Assembly (NCBI GenBank): GCA_946811695.1
Contig: OX328123.1
Coordinates: 123,925,896 to 123,989,895, forward strand
DNA: 64,000 bases
Direction: 5' to 3'
From: Gonocerus acuteangulatus
Taxonomy: Eukaryota > Arthropoda > Insecta > Hemiptera > Coreidae
In this document: positions 12,983 to 23,757 of the stretch, in pieces
How positions within the stretch are numbered: the first letter of the stretch is position 1
Layout: the number at the start of each line of letters is the position of its first letter
Notes under the pieces: model-generated
The model's database searches: none
Told to the model about the DNA's origin: nothing
The model's input: only the letters and a program-made list of their open reading frames with translations
Position numbers and translations under genes: made by a program

Positions 12983-13055
<73 letters not shown>

Positions 13056-13390
13056 CATATAATATAGCACAAAATATATAATTTTCAGCCCATTGACCAG
13101 TTAATCAAACTCAATTAGATAAGAACTTGTCCATGGATTTCCTAAGACCATGTGAGTGCGTATATAACGTTTGAAAGAAAATACATAAAATAGTAAAGTA
13201 ATATATATTATTGAAGGGAATGGAATGCTCTACAACCCTATAGCCGACATTTATTTTTTGGGTTCATCCCTTGGGGCAATAAGGCTACGGGCGAGGACTT
13301 TTGATATGTATACCTCCTATCCAGCCCAAACAAAGTTACGAAGTCAAAAATTGTGTTCCAAAAATTCCCATCTATAACTGTTCGTTGACT
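12733..13390. mobile_element. Inverted-repeat element FB-1, copy 1, with central (AT)n
   Basis: 12733-12870 (ACACAATTTTTGACTTCGTA, ACTTTGTTTGGGCTGGATAG) is the reverse complement of 13251-13390 with few differences. ACTTTACTATTTTATGTATT at 12884 likewise mirrors 13170-13200. Between the arms lie two AT tracts (12924-12979, 12986-13051). The extra block in the right arm (ACCCTATAGCCGACATTTAT, 13227) matches the central block of the related element at 38740-39290. No transposase is present. Confidence 0.7.
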
Positions 13391-14720
13391 GGACTGATTA
13401 GCTGCCTCCGATGTGCCTCTCATCCTCTCCTCATTCATACAAAAATAAACCTGTGCCAATAACAAGACATGACTTTTGTTTTAATAATGTATTTAATATA
13501 CTCGTCTTTAATACACTTCTTATTTAAATTTTGTATTCCTTATAATTTTGTTATGGCAAATTACGAATTTTATCATCAAATAAAGCAAATGTAAGCCGTT
13601 TGGCATAGCATATTATTTGTTTTAGATATGTTCTGAGTATAGGTGGCTCTAGACAAACATTTCTGCGGGGTGGCTAACTTAGTATGGGCTTACCGCCGAG
13701 CCTGGGGTTGTCGAATGAAATTTTTAACCAGGCCCCTGGAAATCATTAAGGAGGTATTTGATAAAATAAGACATAGATTAATTAGAACTTATTACAATTA
13801 ATTTGCCTATACAATTTATTTTTCTAACTTAATCGAAAACGATTTTGAACTTTCATTCTGGGGAGGGGGCTAAGCTCCCACCCCTTTAGCCGCAGCTGCT
13901 TGGGAGATTGAATTAGTACTTTTTAAATATTGATATTATTATGTTTTTGTTTGTATCTTCAGCTGTGACTGTTAGCACAATGACATTTTTTTTCGAAATG
14001 AATTTGGAGGAAAGTATGAAATTTTGATTAAAATATTAATATAATATATTTACCCTCAGTCTCAATCATTTTAATTTATGTTTTCTTTATTATTTAATGG
14101 CACGAGTTATTTGTACCAACCTGTTAGTCATTAAAGAGAATGTGGGAATTTTGTCAATTCCACATCATAATTATTTAATAGACAGATATCAATTATTATT
14201 AAGATAGAATCCCTTTTGGCTTCTACGTATGCCATTGCCAACAAACGAAAACAAATAATCACATTAACATTTAATTTGAAAAACGTGAATCGCGGGCGTG
14301 TTCTAAATGACGAATTAAATTAAAAATTAATAATGCACATTTATAGAAGCCAAAATTCCAATTTTGAACTAATTGAAAATGTCTCAATTCTTCCAAATTC
14401 AATTTGCTTAATAAATAGTACACCTTCTATTGAAGAGGTTCAATTTGGTTTTCTCACAAAATATAATACCCGCCTCTAGAATTTTTAGCTGAAAACGTTT
14501 TTTGAATAGTTTAGTTGAAGAATATGATGATTTTCGGTTGTCGTGGGAATACTTTTTCTTTTATCACTAACTACTTACCACAATCGAATTAATGGCGTAA
14601 CATTCAAAAGGCATAATGATTATAATTTGTCATTCGTTAATAGCGTTCTTCCTCCTTTCAAATACATTATTAGCTCCTCCTTTCACATACATTTATTACA
14701 TATGTAAAATTTATGTATAT
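13391..14720. other. Unassigned AT-rich stretch
   Basis: Two short G-rich pieces (around 13660-13745 and 13855-13910) look like fragments of old DNA transposons, but I cannot assign them. No gene is supported. Confidence 0.4.
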
Positions 14721-15065
14721 ATGTGTGTCTGTCTGTTAACAAATTACTCGTTGGAAGTTTTTGCCTCACGTCACGAAACTTGGTATACAGTAACAAAACA
14801 ATTAAACGAGTTCATTAACCACCAAAATCGGTCAACCTGAATTGGGGGATTACTACGGACAAAAATTACTAATTTTCTGGCCAGTTTACTCTTTAGATAA
14901 TTTTGTTATATTGCAACGAAACTCGATAAACGTCATCGGCATCGAAAGAGAAATATGTCTTGTAAAAATGAACTAAATTGGCCCAACTGAAATGCGAGTT
15001 TACAAATTACTCATTGCTCATACCGGTCGTGATTTCTGTTTTATGTTAAAGAAAGTTGGAATAAG
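14721..15065 (+). repeat. Dispersed repeat related to 61470-61959 and 37925-38165
   Basis: CGAGTTCATTAACCACCAAA with ATCGGTCAACC, TTGCAACGAAACTCGATAAA and CATACCGGTCGTGATT recur in the same order upstream of the Helitron-like unit at 61960 and, inverted, at 37925-38165. This suggests a low-copy family probably linked to Helitron-like elements. No ends are defined. Confidence 0.5.
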
Positions 15066-15440
15066 TGGTATGTATCTAAAGAAAAACTGACTTTAAAAAA
15101 AATAACATTTAAAGTTGGGGTTTTACTCTGTATTGTGTTCAAAATACTATACATTATTATATTATAATAATGAATAAAAAAAAATAAACTAATTTCTTGT
15201 GCTGCGGATTAATTACTGAAAATAGTAACAATAAAGAAAGGATTAACTTTGTTATATACATTTTTGTGTTTCAAATGTTAATGGGACACGACAAACTTAC
15301 TTATAAATGATTCTGTATAAATAAGGTTTCTTATTATTATGAACGTGTGTGCTTTATTTCATGCCTCAGTGGTATGTGTTACACTGTAAGTTTTAAGCAC
15401 GGTTCCGCCTTTCTTTTTGTCTTAAACCCAATAAAAACAA
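15066..15440. other. Unassigned AT-rich stretch
   Basis: No gene or known element seen. Confidence 0.5.
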
Positions 15441-15528
15441 AAAATAAAGCAATAGAATACACGTGTGGATTGCAGAATATCTTAAAAATAAAGCAATAGA
15501 ATACACGTGTGGATTGTAGAATATCTTA
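15441..15528. repeat. 44-bp tandem duplication
   Basis: A 44-base unit starting AAAATAAAGCAATAGAATAC and containing ACACGTGTGGATTG occurs twice in direct succession with a single C/T difference, which points to a recent local duplication. Confidence 0.9.
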
Positions 15529-15887
15529 AAAATAAAAGTTTACTAAGAACACATTCGACGACGATTAGCTAAAATAAAGAAATGAAAAATAAACCAGACA
15601 CAAGTAGTGGCGGGGAGAAACACCTGATAAATTCCTAGTTGTGTGGTAATATGGCAGTTAGTGTTATATTAATAGTATTATACAATGTTCCACTGACCAG
15701 AATAGGAATTACTCCATTACGGTAGGTTATTTTGTCATGAGGAAAGGTGACACTTTTTACTTGGTGCATTTCTTCCACCGCACCGTCTCTTCGTTTTAAA
15801 GCGCGCCGAAAGAATATTGTCATTCAGTTTACACTCATGGATGAATCCTTCAAAAATTTCTTTAAATGTTCATCGATCCTAGATACC
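15529..15887. other. Unassigned
   Basis: Overlapping short frames exist on both strands at 15635-15986, but none has a recognisable motif, and the plus-strand one runs into the next repeat. Confidence 0.5.
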
Positions 15888-16607
15888 AAAAAGTCCGACT
15901 CGCAGGAACTGCGTCAGCTTAGCGCGGTTCCGTTCATATCCTTAGAGTCATTTTCAAGACATAGAAAAGAAGCGCTTAAAGCTTAAGTTTTAAGCGCTTA
16001 TATCTCTGATTGATGTTGCCCCATCGAATATTGCTTCAGAACCTCTTTTGTACAGAATTTAGTAAGCATTCGAATGGTCACCTTCCACTTACCACGATTT
16101 CCCAACCGTTATCGAGATATTTACGAAAAATATATGAAGATCCGAAAACTTTTCATGTCTATTAATAAAATAATTTTTTTCGCGTACTTCCTTAACTCCA
16201 AATGTAACCAAAATTTAAACATTTTAGTTGGGATTAATTTTCAAGATGTAGAAAATATTTCATTTGAATCCCGCGATTCTAAGTACTCACCCAAAAAAAA
16301 TGCCTTACGAAAACATTGATTTCACTTTTCTCAGAAACGGTTACAGATATCGCTTTAAAAATGGTTTCATTCGTTTTCTATTGTTAAGGAACGTATAAAA
16401 CAAGTACCTGCAAGCATATAAACTCAAAAACGTAAGCGTTACGTTTATTTTTGCGCGAATTTCGCCCCAAACACTATCTTCTAGTGGGCGGATTCTGCTG
16501 GTTCCTTTCAAATTAGACGACAGATTTGTGTACCAAATTTCGTTAAAATCGGACCATTTTTGAGCTTGCTAGAGAGTGAACAGACAAGCATATATATAAA
16601 CATATAC

Positions 16608-16692
<85 letters not shown>

Positions 16693-16805
16693 AATTTGGG
16701 CCAGCTATATTTTTGTGATCTATAGGGTCTGAAACGTGAAAGTTTCTAGACGGCACTTCCGGATAAGCGGGTTCTCCCTATGGAGATAGGGAGTAACCGC
16801 GCTAA
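15888..16805 (+). mobile_element. CGCGCTAA-family repeat, short full-length copy
   Basis: Left terminus AAAAAGTCCGACTCGCAGGA; right terminus hairpin GGTTCTCCCTA / TAGGGAGTAACC followed by GCGCTAA. One internal unit is present (CTTATATCTCTGATTGATGT). The microsatellite block at about 16588-16690 mixes AT with an (AC)n run. At 918 bp it is shorter than other copies because it has a single unit. Confidence 0.8.
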
Positions 16806-16957
16806 TACAAACATGCTTCTCGTCAAATTGTCATATTTCATGGAAAAAAATGCAATCAAAATAATATCAACCAGTGAAAACTAAGGCAAACAGAAAATAA
16901 ACAACCAATTAAACAAAAAAAAAACAAATTAAGAAAACTGGAAATACTTATTTACTT

Positions 16958-17090
16958 GATGAAACTTTGGTTTCATGAAATTCGTTAAATCTGTTTCATG
17001 AAATTCGTTAAATCGATTTCAGGAAACACGGTTTCATGAAACTGTGAGTGCAGTAACTTGAGTTTCATGAAACCGGTTTCTTCAGTGTTT
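16958..17090. repeat. Cluster of TTTCATGAAA palindromes
   Basis: The 10-bp palindrome TTTCATGAAA occurs at 16971, 16994, 17032 and 17063, plus TTTCAGGAAA at 17017, separated by 13-21 bases. The cluster ends AAACCGGTTTCTTCAGTG. It may be the subterminal part of a small DNA transposon or a set of binding sites; nothing decides between them. Confidence 0.6.
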
Positions 17091-17149
17091 TTTACACAGG
17101 AACTACAATAATAGATGTGAGTCAAATTTGAAACGTTTCATAATTGTAC

Positions 17150-17830
17150 TAAGTGGACGAAGAGGGACTGGCGTAGAGCGGGCGTGGAGCTGGCGTAGAA
17201 CGGGCGTGGTTCTGGCGTAGAACGGACGTGGTTCTGGCGTATAACGGGCGTGGTTCTAGCGTAGAACCGGCGTGGATCTGGCGTAGAACGGGCGTGGTTC
17301 TAGCGTAGAACGGGCGTGGATCTGGCGTAGAACGGGCGTGGTTCTGGCGTAGAACGAGCGTGAGCTGGCGTGGTGCGTTGCATTCACACAAGTATGGCAG
17401 CTATGTGGTCCAGTTCACTACAACATGTTGGCGAGGACATGGTTTTCTTCCTCAGAGGACGACGATGATCAAGATTTGTTGGATATTATTACTCTTGTCA
17501 ATTTACAAAATGTGAAAAGGACCTGTTAGGTGCATCCCAACCTGTTGGGTTGGATAAATGGTAAACTGGTGGTGCGTTGAACGTGATGCGGAAGGTAAAC
17601 TTGTAAAATTATTACAGGATGTCTCACGATTGCTTTAACCAAATTCTAGCGTTAGTATACGACGACCTTCAAAAGGAACATACGCACTAGATGGAGCCAG
17701 TTAGCCCTGATAAAAGATTGGTAATAACATTAAGGTAAGTAAGGAAATAAAATTTTCTGCCAATTACATAAAGGTGGCAAAAACCACCGCCAGTCCCACT
17801 CGCCACTTGTGTGTGAATTAGGCCTTAGAA
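17150..17830 (+). pseudogene. PIF/Harbinger-like transposase relic with terminal repeats
   Basis: Plus-strand translation near 17610-17735 gives NYYRMSHDCFNQILALVYDD, then LQKEHT, an in-frame stop, and MEPVSPDKRLVITLR. This matches the N-terminal part of PIF/Harbinger transposases, where a YFRMS-like block is followed by a PISPEERLAITLR-like block. An acidic start (SSSEDDDDQDLLDIITLVNL) lies near 17442. The catalytic DDE region is absent, so the copy is inactive. Candidate inverted termini are AAGTGGACGAAGAGGGACTG at 17151 and, inverted, CCAGTCCCACTCGCCACTT at 17790, which extends to AATTCACAC-like sequence ending GGCCTTA. The 22-bp minisatellite lies just inside the left terminus, a position where such elements often carry subterminal repeats. 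Confidence 0.65.
17170..17366. repeat. 22-bp GC-rich minisatellite, about nine units
   Basis: Eight full 22-base units and one 21-base unit with consensus GGCGTAGAACGGGCGTGGTT plus CT. Most differ by one or two substitutions. It is far richer in G+C than the surroundings and lies inside the Harbinger relic. The 80-codon minus-strand frame over it is a repeat translation. Confidence 0.95.
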
Positions 17831-17859
17831 ATACTAGTGCGATATGAACATTTGAAACC

Positions 17860-17912
17860 AAAATATTATTTTCATGGAAACGCGCTAAGATGAAACGGAC
17901 TTTTCTTTTTGT
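17860..17912 (-). repeat. CGCGCTAA-family left-end fragment
   Basis: GGAAACGCGCTAAGATGAAA followed by CGGACTTTTC is the reverse complement of a left terminus with a small internal deletion. Confidence 0.6.
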
Positions 17913-18278
17913 ATTACCAAGATCCTGCAGACGTTAGAGAATAATTATTTCTCAGGTCCATTGCAAAAAATTTCCTTAATATATTTATGACCTAGCTTCT
18001 CAAGTTCCTATTCCTCATGCCTTCTTTAAGAAGTGAATGTGTACAATGAATGATTCATTATCTTACAGTATCCAAAGAATAAAATGATAATACTAATGCT
18101 TAAATATACCGACACATGTACGAACATGAGAAGGTCATCTACCTGTCTGTTTCATATTGAACTCATAGATCAACGCGGATCACAAGTACTCGAGGAAGAA
18201 CATATAGGGCTTGTCTTATCCAATGGCGGATCTCATTCTCATATACAGAATTTAATTTAATAGGCATTTACTGCATTT
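17913..18278. other. Unassigned
   Basis: No gene or recognised repeat. Confidence 0.5.
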
Positions 18279-18286
18279 ATTTCAAG

Positions 18287-18835
18287 CAGTGTTGGGCAAA
18301 ACTAACGTTAGTTTTCTCTAACTAAAACTAAACTAATGTTGTATTTTTAGTTTTAGTTTTAGTTTAGTTTTAGATTTGTATGATTATTAATCATGTGGAC
18401 TTCGTTTTTAGTATGGTAATTAGTTTAGTTTAGTAATAGAGACCTAAATTTGTGATTTTAGTTTAGTTTTAGTTTTTAGTTTACTAATTTAGTTTATCAA
18501 AGAACATATGTTTGCAAATTACGAGAAAAAGCCACAATTTCTTATTCTTAAGCAAGTTCTATTAGTTTTAATAATTTACTTAAGTATCGAAATAACATAT
18601 GATTTACACTAATTCATGTTATTTTAGTAAAACTAAACTAAACTAAAGCTTTAATTTAGTTTTTAGTCAATTCCCAAAGATTTAGTTTTAGTTTTAGTTT
18701 AGTTAAAATCCATTAATTAGTAAAATTTTAGTTTTAGTTTTTTTTAGGTTGCAATTTTTAGTTTAGTTTTAGTTTATTCCAAAAAGTGAATTTAGTTTTA
18801 ATTTTAGTTTTAGTTTTTAGTTTTGCCCAACATTG
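18287..18835. mobile_element. hAT-type MITE with 8-bp target duplication
   Basis: The element starts CAGTGTTGGGCAAAACTAA and ends with the inverted form TTAGTTTTGCCCAACATTG. It is flanked by the direct repeat ATTTCAAG at 18279-18286 and 18836-18843. Eight-base duplications and CAG/G-type termini are hallmarks of hAT transposons. The 549-bp interior is largely built from TTTAGTTTTAG-like strings in both orientations and has no coding capacity, so it depends on a transposase supplied elsewhere. The perfect target duplication suggests moderate youth. Confidence 0.9.
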
Positions 18836-18843
18836 ATTTCAAG

Positions 18844-19291
18844 GCCACTCAACCACGCTCTTCATCGTAGTTTATTTTAATCCGTTGAATGTAATTGACA
18901 GAAGTAATACTAAAGTAAAAACACTTTATGCTGTGAAATATTGACTAAAAGTTAGATATAAGGCGACATTGTGCAAAGAAAACTAAGTAGCGGAAATTAG
19001 GCACTCGACCACTTTTGACGTCCCTGGAAAAGTTAAGTACAAACAACCAGCATGTGTTTCTCATTTCATGTATATTGTGTTATTGGCAAATTCTTTTTAC
19101 TGCTAAATAAAATATATTTATAAATGATACATGGTTTATACATAATATATACTATATTTAGAAATTTCAACCACCATTATTTTTATGATCTATGGGTATT
19201 GAATTTTTGGTATAAACTGTCAAATCAGATTTTCCCTGTGAAGTACACGATATGTTTCCAATGAAATTATTCAATAAAACAATTCTATAAA
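18844..19291. other. Unassigned AT-rich stretch
   Basis: No gene or recognised element. Confidence 0.5.
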
Positions 19292-19717
19292 TCTATATAT
19301 ATAAAAATCACGTGTCTGTCTGTTTGTCTGTTTGTTCCTTATACAAATCCACACCGTTTGACCGATTTTGACCAAACTTGGAACAATGGTAGATCTTGAT
19401 ACGGGAAGTCTCGCAGGCTAAATCAAAAACGTCTACCAGCTGTCTGTCTGTATGTTTGTTCTTTGTACAATTCCACACCCTCCGTCCGATTTTGACCATA
19501 AGTGGCACATAGGTAGGTCGTGATACGGGGAGTGTCATCGGCTAGGTCAAAAACGTCTATGACTCACAGTTCAGGGATCACGAGTTCCAAACAATGAACC
19601 CAAATAGTTGCAGATTTGCGTTATTAGGTTTTAATATTAATTATTTGGTTTCTAGTTTATTTTTGCTTTTATAGATGCAGAGAGTAGGTGTAGCGTAGCA
19701 CGCCGGGTAACAGCAAG
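19292..19717 (+). mobile_element. Helitron-like non-autonomous element, best-preserved copy
   Basis: It begins TCTATATATATAAAAATCAC with a preceding A, and ends CACGCCGGGTAACAGCAAG followed by T. A 5' TC, a CTAG-like 3' end (here CAAG, probably mutated) and insertion between A and T without a target duplication fit Helitrons. Two tandem units of about 127 bp (19312-19438 and 19440-19565) contain GACCGATTTTGACCA-like blocks and TTGATACGGG. No helicase or Rep protein is encoded. The 76-codon minus frame is incidental. Confidence 0.75.
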
Positions 19718-19837
19718 TTAATTATACAATGATTAGGAATACCATAATTATCTAATGTGATATACTTTTCAACTATCTGTTATTAAATATTTTAAAAGTA
19801 TACAGTCCTGTTTATTATACAATTTTTTATTAAATAG

Positions 19838-19874
<37 letters not shown>

Positions 19875-20316
19875 GTATTTATTCTTGAGGATGATCCAAA
19901 ATATTTCTTAATAGTTTTCAGTTCTTTGGAGGCTTTGGGTCGAAAAAAGAGTAACCATTTGTTCAAACTACTTTATTTATTAATTACGCCCGGCACATTA
20001 ACAGAAATATGTTATTTTTAAGTAAATTTGATACGCTAATATTGCTTGGGATATGCAAACAAGAATAAATTATCTCCTTGTATACCTTCTTTATGCATAA
20101 TATATATTACCTACAATACATATATTATGTAACACCCTTGTAATATTATATATATTTATACCCAATAAGGTTCAAACTACAGAAGAATAAAATAATAATA
20201 AAAATGCAAAGTTACTGTCAACCAGCCTTGTAGAGAAGTTATGCCAACCAACACCATACATAAAAAACTGATTTTTTTTTTTTTTTTTTTTTTTAAATCC
20301 GATTGGCTATGCTTAG
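19718..20316. other. Unassigned; (AT)n at 19842-19870 and T20 near 20273-20294
   Basis: AT-rich sequence with a poly(T) run just upstream of the open frame that follows. The run could serve as a pyrimidine tract for a splice acceptor, or be the tail of a minus-strand retrocopy. Confidence 0.4.
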
Positions 20317-20636
20317 TTGAATTGACTGAATGCTCGGAGAAAGGTCATGGCATGCTTGAAGGTCAATTGACCATTTTCTTCTATAAAGAAGAGTACTTAC
20401 TTTCGGAACCTCATTGTGGTTCACCACTAAGTGATTTAGGACGCCCATCATTTGGTTCTTCTCCCACAGAGAATCACAAAGAACTGTTTCTCATCCAAAC
20501 GGCCTTTGTCGTAATGGAAGAGCTATCTGATAAATATATATCTTATTTAAAATGGTTCTTTAGTGTCGAAGAAACACTAAACCAACATAAGAACTACATA
20601 TTAAATACGTTAATAGAATTATGCGAGTTATGTTAG
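20317..20636 (+). CDS. Hypothetical: possible host exon or gene fragment, unrecognised
   Basis: An open frame of about 106 codons with mixed, non-repetitive composition. The translation includes ELTECSEKGHGMLEGQLTIF, then FYKEEYLLSEPHCGSP, ENHKELFLIQTAFVVMEEL and NQHKNYILNTLIELCELC before a stop. A plausible splice acceptor (TATGCTTAG) precedes it, with poly(T) about 20 bases further upstream. The frame itself extends upstream through the poly(T) to an ATG at 20241, but that part is not credible. It overlaps no repeat family I recognise here. I do not recognise the protein and see no known domain, signal peptide or membrane segment. It could be the last exon of a host gene, a displaced exon copy, or chance: with so many frames in 64 kb, one frame this long is not impossible. 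Confidence 0.3.
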
Positions 20637-21253
20637 GAAAGTTTGTTTTAGTTTGGAACATTTCCACGCTAAATCAAATTTTCCGAACCTTGTAGTATTG
20701 AAATGGAACACCATATAATGATATCCCATTTCAATGCTGCAATACATACACAAAAAAGGATTATACGAGCACATTTGAACGTAACCGAATATTTTATGTA
20801 ACACAGATTTATATTGGTAACATATAAGTTTCCAAGATCAATAGACGCAAATTTGACGTTTTTCTGTATTTATTAAATAGTACCATGTATTGACATCTGC
20901 TCACTGAAAATGTAAAAAAGCAAAAGTATTCATGTTTTTGCTTTATTTATATAGGGTATTCTAAGAAATGTATTCAGGAATGCACTCTAAAATACAAAAT
21001 TTCTGAGAAAATTGCTTAATTATGCAACTCCTGCGTGAATGATTTTTGATAGTACTATTTGTTTACTAATAGAATATTTTGCTTTCAGAATTATATCTCG
21101 TTTATCTTCCTTCAACTTGTTTAATGTTATTTGTGTGTTATTGTATGAATGCTTTGTAATTTTCTCGTAACAAATGATAACGAGGTCCGAAATTAAATGC
21201 ATAAATAAAAGCAAAGAGTTCTATTTTTTATTTTTTTTTTTTTACTGTAATAT
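20637..21253. other. Unassigned AT-rich stretch
   Basis: An imperfect inverted repeat (TATTGAAATGG near 20696 and CCCATTTCAATGC near 20739) is present. AATAAA-like words occur, but no gene is supported. The 64-codon minus-strand frame at 21020-21214 has no motif. Confidence 0.4.
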
Positions 21254-21871
21254 AAAAAAGTCCGACTCGCAGGAACTGCATCATCTTAGCGCGGTTCCGT
21301 TCTTATCCGAAGTGCGATTAGGAAAGGAATAGTAGCAGCTATCGTTAGGTTTTGATCTTTCGTTAAAAATATAAAATAAAATCTCAAAAAGAAGGAAGCT
21401 TAAAGAGCCACATATGGAAACTGACAGTTTTCTAAGCGGATGGGACTCTCCCGTCATCGCGACGCTCACTCTAAGAAAACTCTATTACCAATATGATTCT
21501 TATTTTCTCAGCTTAAATGAAATACTCATTCCACCGTTAAATAAACTTAAAAAACAAAAGTGAGGTAAACAGTGACAAAAACCCGTTTAAAATAACAAAA
21601 CTAACACTTTCGTAGTTTTAACCACTTACTTCTCCGACTGACATTGCCCCATCGAAATTTCCTTCAGAATCTTTTTTTTAGAGAATTTAGTAAGCTTTTG
21701 AATGGTTACATCGTACTTCCCACGATTTCTTAACTGTTTTGAAGATATTAAGGGGGGGAAATGGTGCTAATACCTACCGATAGCTGCTATATTCCTTCAC
21801 TAATCGCACTTGAGATCAGAACGGAACCGCGCTAAGATGAAGCAGTTCCTGCGGGTTGGACTTTTTTTTTG
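21254..21871. mobile_element. CGCGCTAA-family member with about 97-bp terminal inverted repeats
   Basis: The left arm 21254-21350 starts AAAAAAGTCCGACTCGCAGG and contains TCTTAGCGCGGTTCCGTTCT and AGTGCGATTAGGAAAGGAAT. Its reverse complement fills 21771-21871, ending GCGGGTTGGACTTTTTTTTT. The 420-bp interior includes one family internal unit (CTTACTTCTCCGACTGACAT). This copy shows that both ends can carry the AAAAAGTCCG terminus, unlike the copies that end at CGCGCTAAAA. Confidence 0.85.
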
Positions 21872-22444
21872 TTAGACAAATTAATGTATTATGTTTATAT
21901 TATAATGTAAATATTATGTTTATAAGAAGAGCAAATCACTTTAATTGCGGTGTAAAATATTGTTGCTAGCTAAATCTAAGTATTATATAAGCTCATAAGG
22001 AAAAAATGGTGCTAATGACTCAGATTTCGATGCACCATAAAAGAAAAAAAAATTAAGGACAATATACGAAGATTCCAAACCATTTCATGTCTGTTAATAA
22101 AATATTTTATTCTAATCCCAATAACGCTACACTTATACACAAATAATTTTTTTTTAAGTACCTATTTAATACGTATAAAATAATGTTATAATGAGCGATC
22201 CGCTGTGGCATATAACAAGTACTACCACCGTGTGGAGTGCAACTAGTATAAACCGGTACGTCAGTACCACTGCGGTATGTAAAGAGCGGCTGTTCTGATA
22301 CTGGCAAAAGTTAGAAATCCTACATTCCTAAAGTTGTTTGGAGGCTTATCTTTATGACTCTAGAAAGGGACTTACAGATGACGAGGATACACTGGGCGAT
22401 ACCTGTACTGGGAAGCCCTCCACCCTAAGCCTCCTAGCTCCTCA
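21872..22444. other. Unassigned; SINE-A tail at about 22006-22052
   Basis: GGTGCTAATGACTCAGATTT followed by CGATGCACCATAAAAG and an A-rich run is the 3' end of SINE-A. The rest, including a moderately GC piece at 22180-22290, is not recognised. Confidence 0.5.
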
Positions 22445-23541
22445 CCTTCGAATTGAAACAAAATATTGTTTCTGTATATACGTATCCTGTTTTATTGACT
22501 AATACATTTGACTACTATAAGCAATCACAAAAATAACGAGCAGTGAAAAAAAAACTGTAGGAAACACACAAAAAGATTCGTTCAAAGGAACAAAATTACC
22601 TATGTTTTAAGCACTTATTTCTCCAAATATAACCGTCCCATCGCAAATGTCTTCAAAACATTTTTTGTAGAAAATTTAGTAACCTTTCGAATGGTAACCT
22701 TTCGCTTCACAAGATTTTCAACCGTTTTCGAGATATTAATGAAAGTATACGAAGTTCCCAAAATTTTCATTATTTCTAGCAAAAGAAAATTGGTCTCATT
22801 TTTCCTATCCTGTTTTACAAACAAATACATTTTCCTAACATAAGAAATTACAAAAATAAAAAACCAAGGGAAATAGACAAAAATTACAAAAAGAACGACA
22901 AAAACCCGTTCATAAGAACAAAACAGACGTATTTGAAGTTTTAAGCACTTATTTCTCCGATTGACATAACCTAATCAAAAATAGTTTTAGAATCATTTTT
23001 GTAGAAAATTTAGTAAGCTTTCAAATAGTTTCTATCCACTTACCACGATTTCCCAACCGTGTTTGAGATATTAATGAAAGTATACGAAGTTCCCAAAACT
23101 TTTCATGTCTGTTCATAAAATATTTTATTCTAACCCTTCCTTAACTCCAAACGTAACATACCTTTCAACATATTAGTTTTAATGCAAGTAGAACATGCAG
23201 ATAATGTTTCAACTGAATCCCGTGATTCTAAGTACCCAAACCAAAAACGGTATTCAAAAACTATTTTTCCAATTTTCTCGAAAACGGTTAAAGCTATCGC
23301 CTTGAAAATGGTTTCATTCGTTTTCCTAGCCCAAGAAGCCTATAAAAAGAGTACTTACAAGCTTATGAACTCAAAAACGTAAGCGTTACGATTTTTTCTA
23401 CGCGAATTTCGCCCCAAACGCCATCTTCCAGTGGGCGGATTTTGCTGGTTAACGAACTTGACCTTTCAAATTGGACGACTGATTTTTGTACCAAATTTCA
23501 TCAAAATCGGACCGTCAGAGAAGCCAGAAATGAGCGAACAG

Positions 23542-23600
<59 letters not shown>

Positions 23601-23757
23601 TAAATATATATATATATACAAATTTGAACCACCGTTATTTTCGGTCTCTAGGGGTTCTGAAACGCGAAATTTTCTTGTCGGCACTTCCGGATTGTTTCAT
23701 TGTATCAACCTTATAAGCGGGGTTCCTCCCTATGGGGGAGGGAGGAACCGCGCTAAA
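22445..23757 (+). mobile_element. CGCGCTAA-family repeat lacking its left terminus
   Basis: Two internal units are visible, anchored by AAGCACTTATTTCTCC at about 22610 and 22945 (spacing about 335). Then come the block with GCGAATTTCGCCCCAAACGC (23402), an (AT)n tract at about 23546-23620, and the right end with its hairpin and CGCGCTAAAA. The left AAAAAGTCCG terminus is missing. A 66-codon frame at 23182-23382 is shared with other copies. Confidence 0.8.

Noticed and set aside
16800..16806. CGCGCTAA end preceded by a hairpin, read as a Helitron 3' end (CTRR)
   Set aside because: Only one copy is followed by T; most are followed by A, and one family member has long inverted termini, which Helitrons lack.
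18300..18830. Telomere-like TTTTAG repeats
   Set aside because: The spacing is irregular, both orientations occur, and the block is bounded by hAT ends and an 8-bp duplication.
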